Below, one piece after another: positions 1-11,849 of a DNA stretch of 64,000 nt. Under the pieces are notes generated by a model that was not told where the DNA came from, did not search any database, and was given only the letters and a program-made list of their open reading frames with translations. Numbering within the stretch: position 1 is the first letter of the stretch; the number at the start of each line of letters is the position of its first letter. Origin of the DNA: Dimargaris cristalligena. Taxonomy: Eukaryota > Kickxellomycota > Dimargaritomycetes > Dimargaritales > Dimargaritaceae. The position numbers and the translations under genes are program-made. Location: the NCBI GenBank assembly GCA_027576995.1, contig JANBQC010000027.1, positions 35,117 to 99,116 of the forward strand, in the 5' to 3' direction.

Positions 1-807
1 GCCGATGGCGACATGGCAACTAAAAGAACCCCCCAGAACACGCGCACGTATATGTATACATAAATGTATATTTAAAAATAGAGGTAGGAAAGGGGGCGAA
101 ACGAAATTGAGTGTAATTAAATACTAAGATAAATCAACATGCGTATGAACGAATAAATTTGCCCGAGAACATAAACGAAATATTAAACCACAGAAAAGTA
201 CGGTGGAAGAAATCGAGGTACAGGGGATATAACTAGCTAGAAGATAAACTAAGGATCCGCAATCATCACTATTAGGGCCAACTGGACACGTACATTAATA
301 GTTTGGACCCTTGAAAAAGGGTAAAAGGAAGAGGGGGGATAATGGAAAGGGGGCTGGTTACTCAGATCCAGGCCCATGGAGAGAAAATCGAATCATAATG
401 TAGTAAGGTAAAGAGATATTCGCATGAAGCTTCATGACGACCAGGTACATAGCATGGGAACAGCTGGTCAGAAGAGTATGACGAAGAAAATGGTGGTTTC
501 GGCAATGAAATAGAAAGAATAGCACCACAGGCATACGTTTCAAGTAGATACGATTGAAAAGCCATCATCGTAGGGATCGAAGTTAGAAAAACAGCCAGAA
601 ATAAAAAGGTAAATAAAATGGTGGTTCACCAACGAAGATGAAAGTAACTAAATATGTATGTATATGTGGGCAGAATAGCGAGCACGACTGTGCTGCCTCT
701 AAAGCTACCAAATTCAAATATTAGTAATGGACTGGAATGACTGGTATTGATAATAAAGAAGGAAATAGGCATAAACCACACCCATGGACTAAACCGGGGG
801 AAGGGGA
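1..807. other. 3' flank of CYRI gene, no gene seen
   Basis: This is A-rich sequence downstream of the minus-strand CYRI stop codon. Only short open frames of about 60-70 codons occur. They lack splice sites in phase and resemble no protein family I know. No RNA gene or repeat was recognised. Confidence 0.6.
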
Positions 808-3800
808 TCATACAAGCATGGCTCGTACTTGCTTTGGTGTCGATTCCTGGTTCAAGTTCTTGGTGCTATAACGAAGGGCATTCATTAAGTTTTCCGAGTG
901 GGTATTCGGGTTCTTTTCAATAACTTGGATTACAGACGGTACCTATGATTTGTCCGAAGATGCAAAAATTAACCAAAAACAAAATTATGGATAAGTGGAA
1001 AAATAGAAAAAGATATTCACTAGACATTTGTAAAATTGAGAAGTGAAGTGATAATCGATGGGTTGGCTAAGAGTTGCAATACTAGTATAGTATAAAACAT
1101 GTGGATATATTAGGTCCGCCGATTCGACTTACATTTATAGAGGAATTGCGCTGGAAGACACCATCCGGGAGAAGATGGTCATACAAAATTGTCGAAGCCA
1201 CGATCACCCGCAGAGAGAATAGGGCACGCTCTCCGGTTTGGCCACTGATAGCCAGGATTCAAGGCAATTACCATTCAAACGGCACCAAAAAGAAATGATT
1301 TACAATTAATGTTAGTACATTTCCCAAACGAACATGGGCTGGAGGACGTAGGGAATAATAAACAGATAAATGACCATACATCCAATCTATACTTTCATTG
1401 GTTGAGCTGTTAATTCGAGATGATATTTTGTTATTTAACTTACCCACTACGTGTCAGTGAATTGTAGCACACGGCCGAAAGACAGGCCAGTCCCTCGCAG
1501 ACTAGATTGGCGTTTGACTCGTTCTAAGATGGTAAGACAAAATGGAATCGAGTGAAATAAGAGACCCTTACAGTTAGAAAGAGATAGGACAATGTTTGCT
1601 GATGTCCGTATAGGGTCTGACTAGACGATTATTTACCCCGCAAATAATATAATGAAGAGATTCTCTACTAAGCATGATTCGCAGTAAAGGCGTGTTCTTG
1701 AAGTCTATAAGGAGACGCATTATGCATGATACATACCTTATTTACGTAGGAGGTCAAGGAATCGGTCACCATACGCAGCATGGGGTTGGGGTAGGCGTAG
1801 AAGAGCGACATTTGATTGGTAATATCATCCGGAACAATGGAGTCGAGTAGTGTCGGCTGAGTAAGAACAAATGGCATAATCAAATATGGTGGGAGGTGAG
1901 GGATAATAGGAATAAGTAATGATTCAAAGATGGGTTGTGGGCGGGACTACAGATAATCTTATTAAGTGCTATGACTGAATTACACTACCCAAGTATCCAA
2001 AGCACTATTAGGTAGAAATAGAATTCCAGCACACCATTTCGGTGATTTTAGCAAATACTTACATTGGAAGTTTGCTTCAAGCGGTGCAAGGTCCTCCGGT
2101 AAAATGAAAAATCATTTTGGATTGACGGGTTGGACATCTGAGGAATATATGATGAATACATGGTTTAATCGGTAGATCCCCAAGTAAATATGTATATATT
2201 AAAAACAAAAAATTGTATGTAACTGATTAAATACTGATTCGCGAAACCAAGCAGTCACGGAGATTAGTTCAAATAAGAAATCAAACGTGATAATCTGATA
2301 ACCAATATTATTATTACGGTGGATTATTAGCCTACCTTCAGCTCATCGAAATCCATCGAAATGTTCAGGATGGAAGCTAGCATCCGAACCAACCGACCAT
2401 GCTTAGTAAAACTCGAGGTTACGGATAGTGACTCATCCGAGCACAGCGGGTGAATAAGATCGGGAATGATTTTCTCTGTGTAGGTTGGAAAGGAAATAAA
2501 GGGAGTGGACAAACATAAGTCAGAGAAGGAAAGGGAAGGATATGGTGGTTAATGCTAAAGTAAATAACAATAACAGGTGTAGTGCCCAGTGGATTTGGAA
2601 AGGTTAGGGTGATTGAAAAACCACAATGGCAATATACAGTCTATCGAAAAAGCCAAAGAGACGTATTGGGAATGGATACTTACCGAGTTCGACGGAACAT
2701 TCGAAAAATTGCCGTAGAACGCCGACCGACGGGGTAAGTTGCATCCAGGCGGAGTTTTCGTTGTCCGGGGTGGGGTTCGAGATGGCCTGAGATTAGTAAG
2801 AGAAACCAAACAATGATAGAAATATAGCCACATGAATTAAGACAAAAACCGAAGAGGTTTACTTGATTTAGAGTTTGGGTGGCAATAATAACCCGGATGT
2901 ATTGTACTGAATACAACCTACCATTCGAATAGCATCGGTACATGGTGGGTATGAACGCAATTTTTGGATTAAAACGGCAGCATTTCTAATGGTCTGGACG
3001 GCGGTGGCATAGTTGGGGTGATCGCCATTTGAGTCCAAGGGGGCTACAAGTTTCCATGATGTTTGAAGTGGTTTAAAACGACCGTTGAGTTGGAGCACGT
3101 AATAAAACAAGCCGATGCAGAGGGATGCAGGTGAAATAGGGTATATAACAGCCAGACAAGACAAGTTGATATACAGTGAGTAGACGAGCAATATGGCGAG
3201 CAGTGGTGGGAATGAGAAGGGGAGAGTGTCATTGAAGGCGTATAGGAATCGAGGGGGTAGCAGTGAGCAAATACAACAATAACAGAGCCAGAGGCGCATC
3301 AAACAGTGGGGCACAGGAATGTTTGAGACCGCCACAGAGCAATTAAAGGGTAGAAGGGGGGGCCAACAGCGAGGAATTCGTATAGAATGCGAAATAGTGC
3401 GAGTAGGACTAGCAGCTATATATAAATAGCCGGCGATAGCCCACATCAATTGCTTTAAACTCCCTGGAGGTGGAGGAGGGTCGGATGGAAAAAATATATA
3501 TGGCTGAAGGCCAGCAGCCCAGTACAAGTAATATTTAAGCATTGCTGATATCCCCCAATACTATAACTATCTTCCATCATGCAGCCAATATAAACAGACC
3601 CCACACACCATAGTATTGATGAGTAGGTAAGAGGTTAAACAGTAACCCAGATAGGTGTAACCAACCAACCCTTGGGACCCAGGTTCGGCTAAAATCCCCC
3701 ATCTGGTCTTTCTAGATGGGGGAGGCTTCCCCCGGCTGGGCGGGAAACCTATAATTAGAGTTAGACACGCAACCTACCTTGCAAGTCCATGAGGAAGTCG

Positions 3801-3865
3801 CCGTAGGGACTGAAGCTAGAGCTCTCCCAGGCGACCGAGCGGAAGGCGGATAGTATGGCGCCCAT
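808..3865 (-). CDS. CYRI: CYRI/FAM49 family protein (Rac1-binding regulator of SCAR/WAVE), 9 exons
   Basis: Nine exons join in phase: 3865-3778, 3043-2922, 2786-2684, 2475-2336, 2137-2063, 1856-1737, 1523-1444, 1244-1133 and 942-808. They give 324 residues, the normal length of animal CYRI-A/B. Family landmarks appear in order: N-terminal MGAILSAF, with Gly2 in the position that is myristoylated in animals; AISNP near residue 71; FDELK near 150; NDFSFYRRTLHR near 160-170; NQMSLFY near 190; ALFSLRV and ILYDHLLPDG near 250-270; and ALRYSTKNLNQ near the C-terminus. In animals CYRI binds active Rac1 through its DUF1394 domain and restrains SCAR/WAVE-driven Arp2/3 actin assembly. The two arginines needed for Rac binding in CYRI-B correspond to Arg165-Arg166 here. 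Three of the eight donors are GTAGGT or GTAGGC rather than GTAAGT. The family assignment is strong; its function in this organism is inferred. Confidence 0.93.
3695..3723. repeat. 10-bp perfect hairpin in CYRI intron 1
   Basis: TCCCCCATCT at 3695-3704 pairs exactly with AGATGGGGGA at 3714-3723, leaving a 9-nt loop. It lies in the long first intron (3044-3777) of the CYRI gene. Its role is unknown, and it could be part of a small repeat or an intronic RNA structure. Confidence 0.5.
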
Positions 3866-6800
3866 GGTATAGGGGTGTATTGAGTGGTAGTGAAGGAGCG
3901 GGAATCAGATGAGTGGTAAAAGGAAGTGAGAGAATGTGTATATTAATAATAAAAAAATGAAGAGCCTCTTACGTGTCGCAAACGAAGGAGCGAGTAAAGA
4001 GGGGGGAGTGGGAATAGAGAGAAAGAGAGACTAGAGAGTGGGTAAAGAATGGCGTAAGTTCATGGACAGCGACTGGCGCGGTTGAATAACGCGGGGCTAC
4101 CGTAAGTAAGGAGAGTTTGAGGAAGACTGATGGCGTGAATTTGGGAGGTATGTTTTTTAAAAAAAGAAACTAAGCAACAGAACGTGACATGAGGTTGTGG
4201 AGTGGAATGTGAAGCTCGCCTCAGATGGGAAGTAACAGGGTAGGTAGAAGAACGAGATGGGAAAGAGAGTAGAGTGGACGGTAGTGTTGAGCAAAGGAGT
4301 AGACGAAAACGAGAATGAGCGAGAGAGAGCGAGAGCAAACTCAGGGGGAAGCAGAGGAGCCGTGAAGAGCGAATTCAAACTCAGTGGAGCATAACTGGGG
4401 GGGGGGGGTAGTACGTGTGTATATATATAAATAAATATATAAAGTAGTTAGCTATAATGGGTTGAAATACGAGAGAGTACTAAAGAGAAAAACAAGCGAA
4501 AGGGAGCAGGAGGAGGGGGAGAGGGGACATATATAATAATGAAGCGGCGCATATACGAAGAAGAAAGTATCGGGTATTAATACCACCGAATTGAACAAAG
4601 ACGGGGGAGAGAGTATATGCGATAGAAACGCGTTGGGGGGGCCAGCCAGAGCTGGGTCTTCGCGAGCCTTGTTCCGTATAAATCACTCTCCTTACCCTCT
4701 CTTTCTATTAATATCTATATTTATATATAATAGGGCAGCAATTCACCTGGCCTAGCATATCGAAAGAGCTTAGTTATCCACTATTCGATTTAATCCAGGC
4801 CGCTTTACTCTAATAACCCGCTTTTCTCTAGACGGATGGAGGAGTGAAACTTCCTGTCCGGCCCTTTTTTCAGGTACCCACTACTCTCATTCGATGCCAA
4901 ATTATACAGTAGCAGGACATGTGTCAAGTGAATAGTGGTCGGGCCCAGGGATATGCTGCATTGGCTGCTCCCTTTCTACATTCACCACCATACTATATTC
5001 ACACACCTCAGCAACCCTTGCCAAAGTAAGTCCCTGGCTAAAATAGAAATATAGCCATTGCTATGAAAATTGAGAATGTCATGGAAATATAAGGGGTGAA
5101 AGTAATCACAAAATAAATAAAAACCTGCTAGAGACTATATAAATATACCTTTAAATGTAGATAGAAGGGCTTGTGCTCATAACTAACTACCACTGCTATA
5201 GGCCACAACAACACATCCCCCCCATCTCACTTTAACATAAACCTATTTACACAGACCACAGCAATGAAATAAGCAGCATCTCTGCACCCCTCTAGGTAGG
5301 TAGGTGGTAGTAAGTAAATAAGATCAACCTAACAGGGAGGAATGACCCACTCACCTGAACACCATTGGAGGGTAATCGCTGCTATTCACTACACAGGACT
5401 CTCTCTATCTTTTTCTCTCTTGCGCACCCCTCGCGCTCTAACCGTATATGTATAAGCAGCAACTGGTCGATTTAGCCATAATGGGTTAGGCAAAGAGCGG
5501 CATCGACTGATTAAAGATATAGATTACCCCTCCCCAATCACCACATCCAAAATGAAACTAAGAGGCAGTTAGGCCAAGTTAAGCCATCCTCTCGCTAGAG
5601 AATCGATACATATATATATCGCCAGATATCCCCCCCTCCATCTACCACTTCCTTCGGACTTGGCCCGCCATTCCATTCCGCATGGGATAAACCACGAAAC
5701 CCCTTGGAATCTGCCCCCAAATGGTCGTCGTTCCATTAAATGATATATAGATACACTACGCCACGCCCCAGTCATTCCGATTAACCAGTGTCATCGTCTC
5801 TCCCACCTCCACACTCCCTCCCCCTTACCCCGAAACTTCACTATTTTCACACTCTCACTCACAGTTTCATTTTCACAAACCCTCATGAAATTTACGCACT
5901 TACCACTAGGAATGGTGTATATATTCTAGATAAAAAACAGGTAATTATTCCCCTCCCTCCCCATTACACCCACTCACTCACTCACTCACATTCCTTTTAC
6001 GGCCGCCCTTATTCCCACCCCGCTAAACGGCTTCAATCAACTCCCTACACACATTTTAGTAATGCCATATCTTCGGATACTAATCATGCCCCGGTTGTGT
6101 GACTAATACGCGCCTAATCTCCTATGACCTAATGACCTACCAGACCCAGTATCGTACTAGGGCGAGTCTCGCAACTCCTCCAAAACCTAATGATGAACCC
6201 GCCTACCTGAAACCCCCCCCCCAAGATTTTCCTCGGCCGCCCAGGCCACCTGATGCCGATATTCGCGGGAATCACGACCAATCAATCAACCAACCAATCG
6301 GCATGGTAAATATATGTATCTTATAGTATAATCCATGATCATGTGAGAGACAACACGAGACAGATTAATCCCGTTCTCCTTACTCTATCCGTAACAACTA
6401 GCATGTGTAATTTAACCCGTGTACAAATATTGATATGGGCCAGTTTACCCAAAAAAGGACCGCGGATTAAACAATATTGGTTAAGGGATAAAGGTCGAGA
6501 AATGAGTCCATACCATGCGATCAGAAGAGACTCATATAAAACCCCACCCGCTCCAACCTCGCTGATAAGCCCTGTCGAGTAGATGGATCACCAATTGATA
6601 CAAACAATACAGCATGTTTTAGTATACCCAGAAGTTACATAAATAACAACCCGTAGGGCTCCAGGTATTTTTCAGCACACGAATCGAGGCGAATCGTGGG
6701 TAAACTTTAGATACATTTACCAAATCATGTCATTTTAAACAATCCTATTTAATAGATTATAAGTACATAACCAACAAATGCAGATTTATTTCTTGAATAA

Positions 6801-6926
6801 TTACAAAAGGGGGGAGGGAGGGAGAGTGGGAAGAATGTGGGATATGTATGCCAAAGTATAGGAGACCCTTATAAAGTCTTCATCAGAGTAGCTCTTAGTA
6901 ATAACAAATGTACTAGATCAACAGGG
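3866..6926. other. Intergenic region between CYRI and SNF5
   Basis: This 3-kb stretch holds the 5' flank of CYRI and the 3' flank of SNF5. The CYRI-proximal part (3870-4700) is purine-rich on the plus strand, so pyrimidine-rich on the CYRI sense strand, as is common in fungal promoters and leaders. A G run lies at about 4399-4408 and a short TA-rich tract at about 4420-4445. From about 5790 to 6100 the plus strand is C/T-rich, with CACT repeats. Short open frames exist, but none has convincing protein character or phase-matched splicing. Confidence 0.5.
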
Positions 6927-9900
6927 TCACAGATCCCCATCCGACAAATCAAACTCCGAGTCGTCAAATGACAAACTATCAGCCAGAGACGGGAGGTCCG
7001 ATGGGCGACGCTGGGTGGACTTGGCAATCTCTGGGGAATAAGGCGGCAGTGGTGATTGGTGATGGATATGGGACGCCGCCTGGATCTGGGTGGCAGTGAC
7101 CGATGGTGCCGATGATACGGATGTCGATGCCGCTGACAAATTCATGGGCGTTAAAGTGGTCGGGGAATGGGAAGGTTGGGAATAGTGCATAGGCGGCCTC
7201 CCCTGGTAATGTTGAAACGGACGAAAGTTATCATGACCACTACCGGTGGTAGCTACGGGATGGGCTGGTACAACCGGGGAAGAGGCAGGGGGAAGGGAGT
7301 GTACTATACCCGATGAAAACATGGTGGGGGGATGCGATACCATTGTACGTGGGCCATGCTCAGTCGCTGACATGGAGAGGGTCGGCCGGCGGCCACTGGC
7401 CATGGTATGCTCCGAGCTAGGGAAGGAACTCATCATGGCAGCCGGCCTGGTAGCCGCAGTAGTAGTGGCCACCACAGCAGCAGCAACACCAATGCCAGGG
7501 GGGTGGGATACAAATGGAGCAGATGCAGGAATTCGAGACGGGGGTGGGGGTAAAGAATAACCGGTATTACATATGATTTCGGACTTAACAGGGACCTGGA
7601 GGGGAAGAGGTGTCATCTGAGATGAAGTTCCAAAGGACGAAGAAGCGGACCGCTTCATGCCCATTCCGATAGGCTGGAAAGTCTCGGCGGATGGTGGTAG
7701 GGAGGGTGTCAGCGGTGGATGGGAAGAGGCAGCTCCCCCCAGACCAGGATGGCCCGAAGCCGGCGGCCCCGCCATGCCGGCTGTACCAGATACAGTAGAC
7801 GTAACCGTTGGTGTGGCCGGCACTGGGGGAAGTTCAGGCACTTCGACAATCTCATGCCCAGCGAAAAGAGACCGCGGTAACCCAGGCGCCGATCCCTGAG
7901 TCGCACCCCGACCATCCTCAGGTAAACTGTCCTCGTTATATGAAGGCCGCGACATAACCGCATTGTAATTAAACCGCCACAGGGTTCGGGTAGTTTTGAG
8001 CGGCTCGCGGTCGGGTAACAGGATACCACGGCGGCCGCGCGTTTGACGCCGTTTGCGACGGATATCGCGATCATCGTCTTTCTCTTTGCGCTCCAACTCA
8101 AGAGCCGATAACTCCACCAAAGAGGGGGTAAATTCGTTGACTTCCCGGGATGATCGGACTACCGTCGAGATGGGGGGTAGAAACGCCCCCTGAAGATCTA
8201 GGTCTTCAACTAGCGAACCATCGAAAGGATACCCGAGCAGAAGTAATGATTTGGTATAAATGAAAAGCTGTTCCCGGATGGAATGGGCCACTGCGGTCAG
8301 GAATTCGCCGGATAGACCCAGGTCCGCACAGAAGGATGCGGCAAAATGTTCGGGGTCCTGGCAGCCCTGGCCCAATTCCCAGATTTGACGATTGAACTCC
8401 CGCAATTGGTGACCACCATCTTGACTGGTGTCCATTGGGGCATCAGGGGTTGACGTAGACTTCAATGGAGCGTGACTATCATTGGTCGGGCAGGTACAAA
8501 GGTTTGTAGCGCCCGGGGGACCTGGGTTAAACGCTATATGGAACAGACCATAGCCTAGATCGGGGGCCGTAGGCCCTGGGGCACTATTCAGTACACCATT
8601 AGAGTCCTCGGGTATAGAAGAGGATGGTGTGGGTATAGGGGTTTGACTGTCTGATGGGCATTTGCAGCGGGTACATGAGGGCGGGTTGGTCGACCGAGGC
8701 TGAGCGGCCGCTTCACATTCCGCTATCAGAATATCCCACTGAGTTCGGGAAGGACCCGGTCCGGTACTATTTGATTCGGCTTCAGTTTCCATCAGATTCT
8801 GCTTAATTTTGTAGGCCTCGGCAATTATGTTTCGTCCCACGTCCCACTCGAACTGGTCCATCAGCGCCACGTTCCCAACAGTAATATCGATGCGGATCAC
8901 CACTCGAAGGTCGTTGGTCGCTAACCGAGGGCCATTCCCGGACGATGATGACGGATGAATACCCTGGGCGGTAGATTCGGACTTTACCTTAACATCCGGA
9001 AACAAAATGTCCGAGTGACTCTCTGCCTGGGATAAGTAGCTATGGCCTTGGTAATCCGCAATCTGCTCTTTCATCTGTTTCACCATCCCCGGCACAAACA
9101 GGGTGGAAGGGAGTTGCAGATCTTCGCATAGGGTTTCGGCGAACAGTTCGTGTGAAATAAGGGTATCATTTAGGTTCCACGTGAAAGTATCCCGTAACCG
9201 GTGGCCGTCGGATTCTAATTCAATTCGGATAGGAACCAGGCGCTCGTCAATCTGGGCTTGGGCATACAACTGTTCACGGGAGGAGCAGGGGACGGGTCGT
9301 TTACGGAGGCGATTGGGCCGGCTGGACGATTGGACCTGGACAAGGGGGTGCGGATAGGACATTAAGGCCTCCCATGATGGCAGGGGCTTGATACCTGGAA
9401 ACACATAGCGGTCTCCGACCATCATCCGCTGCAGCTCCAGTTGCTGGTGCCCCTGGATAAGTCGGTTTTTACTGGCCTGCGCTTGTTGGACAAAGGCTCG
9501 GTCCAGAGTCTCTTTATCCTGCTGGTAGTGGGTTACGCTGTCTTCGTACATTTTACGCTTCTGCGAGGGGAGTGACACGGTGTCCACTGGGGACCCGGTT
9601 GGTTTGGGGGGAAGGGCTGATGCAACCGGACGGGCGGGCAGGCTAGGCTCTTGGGATACGGCACCCTTAGCATTGGGGCCCGACAAAGTGGCATTCGATC
9701 CGTTAATGGCAAAACGACCCGCCGACGGTTGACCGACCGGCGATTCGTTGTGAAATGTTAGTCGCGAGGGAGTTGCTACAATTGATCTAGCCGAGGTATC
9801 GCCGGGGGGGACGTGGGCAATATTAATCTGGCTCATCAATTTGGCCTGGACGTCAGGGGGCAGCGGGGTAGGGGAGTGGAGTTCGGAAATTAGCGTCGCA

Positions 9901-11849
9901 GCCAGGGAGGTGGGGTTGGGATTGGTGGACAGCCGCCGCATATCCTGACCGGATGCACCGGGGGTAGGGGTCGCCGGGGTGGATGGTGGGTGGCCGGGTG
10001 TGGTCGGGGAGGCCTGGGCTAGTCTACCCGAAGAAGTTCTTTTCCGATTACTCTTGGATTTGGGGGAGGGGGCCGGTGGGGAGGCGGCGTGGGCAAGGTA
10101 GCCCCCCGACCCGTTGGCCAGGAACATGGACTGCATACCCATAGCATGATCATTCGGGGTGGCCAGGGGGTTGGGGCTCGGGGCCGTCGATGATGAGACT
10201 ACTTGGAACTGACCCACGCCAGCGTGGAGGGGGGAGGTGATTTTCCTATTGAGGGATAATTTGGTAGCATTCGACCCAGCAGCACCCACCACTGACGACG
10301 CCCGACTGCTCAGGGGCGACGACGCCGCCGCGCCCATAGATCCGGGATTGGGGGTTAGTCGGGCAATGGGAGACGGGCCGGGGGGCTGACCAACCATGCC
10401 CATTGGGTTAGCGGCCGGCCGGGGTTGAATGGGAGCCGGATTAGAGCTTTGTCGTTTGATGGCAGTACCCGGCGGCTGGGGGGTTCCTCCCCCCTGATTG
10501 ATCTGACCGGGGGGTAGCTGTCCGGGCCCTATATTCATCATAACCCCGGGGGGGCGTTGTTGCGGGACCTGGAACTGCTGGAAATGGTGGGGATTCTGGG
10601 GGTACCGCTGCATCGCCTGGAATTGTTTCTGCTGAAGCTGTTGACTCTGAATCATATTGTTCATGAGGGTTTTCTGTTGCTGTGGGGTCATACTTTGGGC
10701 CATTTGGAACCAAGGGTTAAATGGAGGCCGTCCACCCATACCACTGGCCATGGCGGCGGCTTGGAACTGGGCCTGGTTGACAAAGGACTGGCCCGGGTTT
10801 GGTGGGCCCATGGAATGGAGGTTAAGGCCCCCGGGAGAGGGGTGGACTCCCTTGCCAGCGGAATAATTGGGGGTAGCATTGGGATTAGACAGTTTTATGG
10901 CATTTGCGGCTGAGTTGGGTGGTTTGGATCCGTTGGCCTGTTGCTGCTTTGCGACCGTAGAATCCCAAAGCTGGTTGAGGATGTTGATGCTCTCCCCGTT
11001 CAACTGGTTCTTTTGCTGGAGATCTAGGATATTCTGCTGTTCGGACGGTGGTAAATTCATCATTTGAAGCTGCTGGGGTGTAAATGAGGTCTGGGTGTTG
11101 GATCTAGCGGTGGGGGTCGGATGATGTGGCTGGGATGGGCCGCCATCGGCACTGGGAGGCTGTAGAGTGGCTGGACTTTCGGCTTGAAGTCCGTGCGCAT
11201 TGATCGAGGACGATGTGGGTATTGGTGGCTGTGGTGGTGGTGGTTGGTGCTGGTGCTGCTGCTGCTGTTGTTGGTGTTGCTGTTGTTGGTGTTGCTGTTG
11301 TTGGTGTTGCTGTTGTTGGTGTTGCTGTTGGTGATGTGATGGTGGACGCGCCATTTGAGCACCGGAATGATAGCCGAGTTGCGAGAAACCACCCAGCCCA
11401 GCCTGGTTAGGGTTATTCATCATGCCTATATTGAGGCCCGCGTTAGGACCCATGAGAGGGAGACCAGGGTTCGAAACACCCCCCATACCCGTCGCCCCGG
11501 CGTTAGGATTGCCATTGACGTTGGGGGCCATGTGATTGGGGAAATTGAGAGTACCGACATTCCCAGGCATGTTATAAGGAAACATGGGGTTTCCGCCTTG
11601 GAAGTACTGCATATTGGGTGGACCGGGTGCATTGCTAGTGGGGATGTTACTGCTGGCCAAAGAAGGGTTGGACGGGTGAGCTGTGCTAAACGCGGGCTGG
11701 CCGTAAAGGCCACTTTGATGAGCAGCCAAGTACGGGTTGTTGGGGTAGGCGCCAATCGGGGGAGCGGAAGTGCCAGGGTTGAAATTAGGCCGAATTTGAC
11801 CCGCGAAATTCAGGTTTGGTTGTTGAAAGTTCGGCAGCTCGTTGGACAT
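6927..11849 (-). CDS. SNF5: SNF5/SMARCB1 homologue, core subunit of SWI/SNF-type chromatin remodeller
   Basis: One uninterrupted 1640-codon frame begins at ATG 11849. The N-terminal 700 residues are Asn/Gln/Pro/Ser/Gly-rich and contain a His-Gln tract near residues 170-210. The SNF5 core follows. Repeat 1 (about 870-935) contains VPIRIELESDGHRLRDTFTW and later FVPGMVKQMKEQI. Repeat 2 starts near 980 with LRVVIRIDITVGN and DQFEWDV, and resumes near 1160 with PEHFAASFCADLGLSGEF and AHSIREQL. A basic segment (DIRRKRRQTRGRRG, about 1260-1275) follows, then a Pro/Ser-rich tail ending in an acidic stretch. Within SWI/SNF this subunit contacts the nucleosome acidic patch and the scaffold. The protein is much longer than yeast Snf5 (905 aa). 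The roughly 150 residues separating the two halves of repeat 2 are unusual and contain the Cys cluster CTRCKC. Sfh1, the RSC paralogue, is an alternative name, but the long Gln-rich N-terminus favours Snf5. Confidence 0.95.
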   Translation of the reverse strand: MSNELPNFQQPNLNFAGQIRPNFNPGTSAPPIGAYPNNPYLAAHQSGLYGQPAFSTAHPSNPSLASSNIPTSNAPGPPNMQYFQGGNPMFPYNMPGNVGTLNFPNHMAPNVNGNPNAGATGMGGVSNPGLPLMGPNAGLNIGMMNNPNQAGLGGFSQLGYHSGAQMARPPSHHQQQHQQQQHQQQQHQQQQHQQQQQQHQHQPPPPQPPIPTSSSINAHGLQAESPATLQPPSADGGPSQPHHPTPTARSNTQTSFTPQQLQMMNLPPSEQQNILDLQQKNQLNGESINILNQLWDSTVAKQQQANGSKPPNSAANAIKLSNPNATPNYSAGKGVHPSPGGLNLHSMGPPNPGQSFVNQAQFQAAAMASGMGGRPPFNPWFQMAQSMTPQQQKTLMNNMIQSQQLQQKQFQAMQRYPQNPHHFQQFQVPQQRPPGVMMNIGPGQLPPGQINQGGGTPQPPGTAIKRQSSNPAPIQPRPAANPMGMVGQPPGPSPIARLTPNPGSMGAAASSPLSSRASSVVGAAGSNATKLSLNRKITSPLHAGVGQFQVVSSSTAPSPNPLATPNDHAMGMQSMFLANGSGGYLAHAASPPAPSPKSKSNRKRTSSGRLAQASPTTPGHPPSTPATPTPGASGQDMRRLSTNPNPTSLAATLISELHSPTPLPPDVQAKLMSQINIAHVPPGDTSARSIVATPSRLTFHNESPVGQPSAGRFAINGSNATLSGPNAKGAVSQEPSLPARPVASALPPKPTGSPVDTVSLPSQKRKMYEDSVTHYQQDKETLDRAFVQQAQASKNRLIQGHQQLELQRMMVGDRYVFPGIKPLPSWEALMSYPHPLVQVQSSSRPNRLRKRPVPCSSREQLYAQAQIDERLVPIRIELESDGHRLRDTFTWNLNDTLISHELFAETLCEDLQLPSTLFVPGMVKQMKEQIADYQGHSYLSQAESHSDILFPDVKVKSESTAQGIHPSSSSGNGPRLATNDLRVVIRIDITVGNVALMDQFEWDVGRNIIAEAYKIKQNLMETEAESNSTGPGPSRTQWDILIAECEAAAQPRSTNPPSCTRCKCPSDSQTPIPTPSSSIPEDSNGVLNSAPGPTAPDLGYGLFHIAFNPGPPGATNLCTCPTNDSHAPLKSTSTPDAPMDTSQDGGHQLREFNRQIWELGQGCQDPEHFAASFCADLGLSGEFLTAVAHSIREQLFIYTKSLLLLGYPFDGSLVEDLDLQGAFLPPISTVVRSSREVNEFTPSLVELSALELERKEKDDDRDIRRKRRQTRGRRGILLPDREPLKTTRTLWRFNYNAVMSRPSYNEDSLPEDGRGATQGSAPGLPRSLFAGHEIVEVPELPPVPATPTVTSTVSGTAGMAGPPASGHPGLGGAASSHPPLTPSLPPSAETFQPIGMGMKRSASSSFGTSSQMTPLPLQVPVKSEIICNTGYSLPPPPSRIPASAPFVSHPPGIGVAAAVVATTTAATRPAAMMSSFPSSEHTMASGRRPTLSMSATEHGPRTMVSHPPTMFSSGIVHSLPPASSPVVPAHPVATTGSGHDNFRPFQHYQGRPPMHYSQPSHSPTTLTPMNLSAASTSVSSAPSVTATQIQAASHIHHQSPLPPYSPEIAKSTQRRPSDLPSLADSLSFDDSEFDLSDGDL
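11246..11335 (-). repeat. In-frame His-Gln pentapeptide repeat in SNF5
   Basis: On the minus strand a 15-bp unit encoding HQQQQ is repeated about four to five times, giving a His/Gln tract near SNF5 residues 170-205. The CAA/CAG/CAC unit is nearly identical between copies, so length polymorphism by replication slippage is likely. Such tracts are common in fungal transcription co-regulators. Confidence 0.85.

Noticed and set aside
2868..3542. 224-codon minus-strand frame
   Set aside because: Only 2922-3043 is a real exon (of CYRI). The rest is read-through into the flanking introns, as splice sites and phase show.
5788..6582. Chain of short plus-strand frames that might be exons
   Set aside because: There is no phase-consistent donor and acceptor set, and the peptides show no domain.
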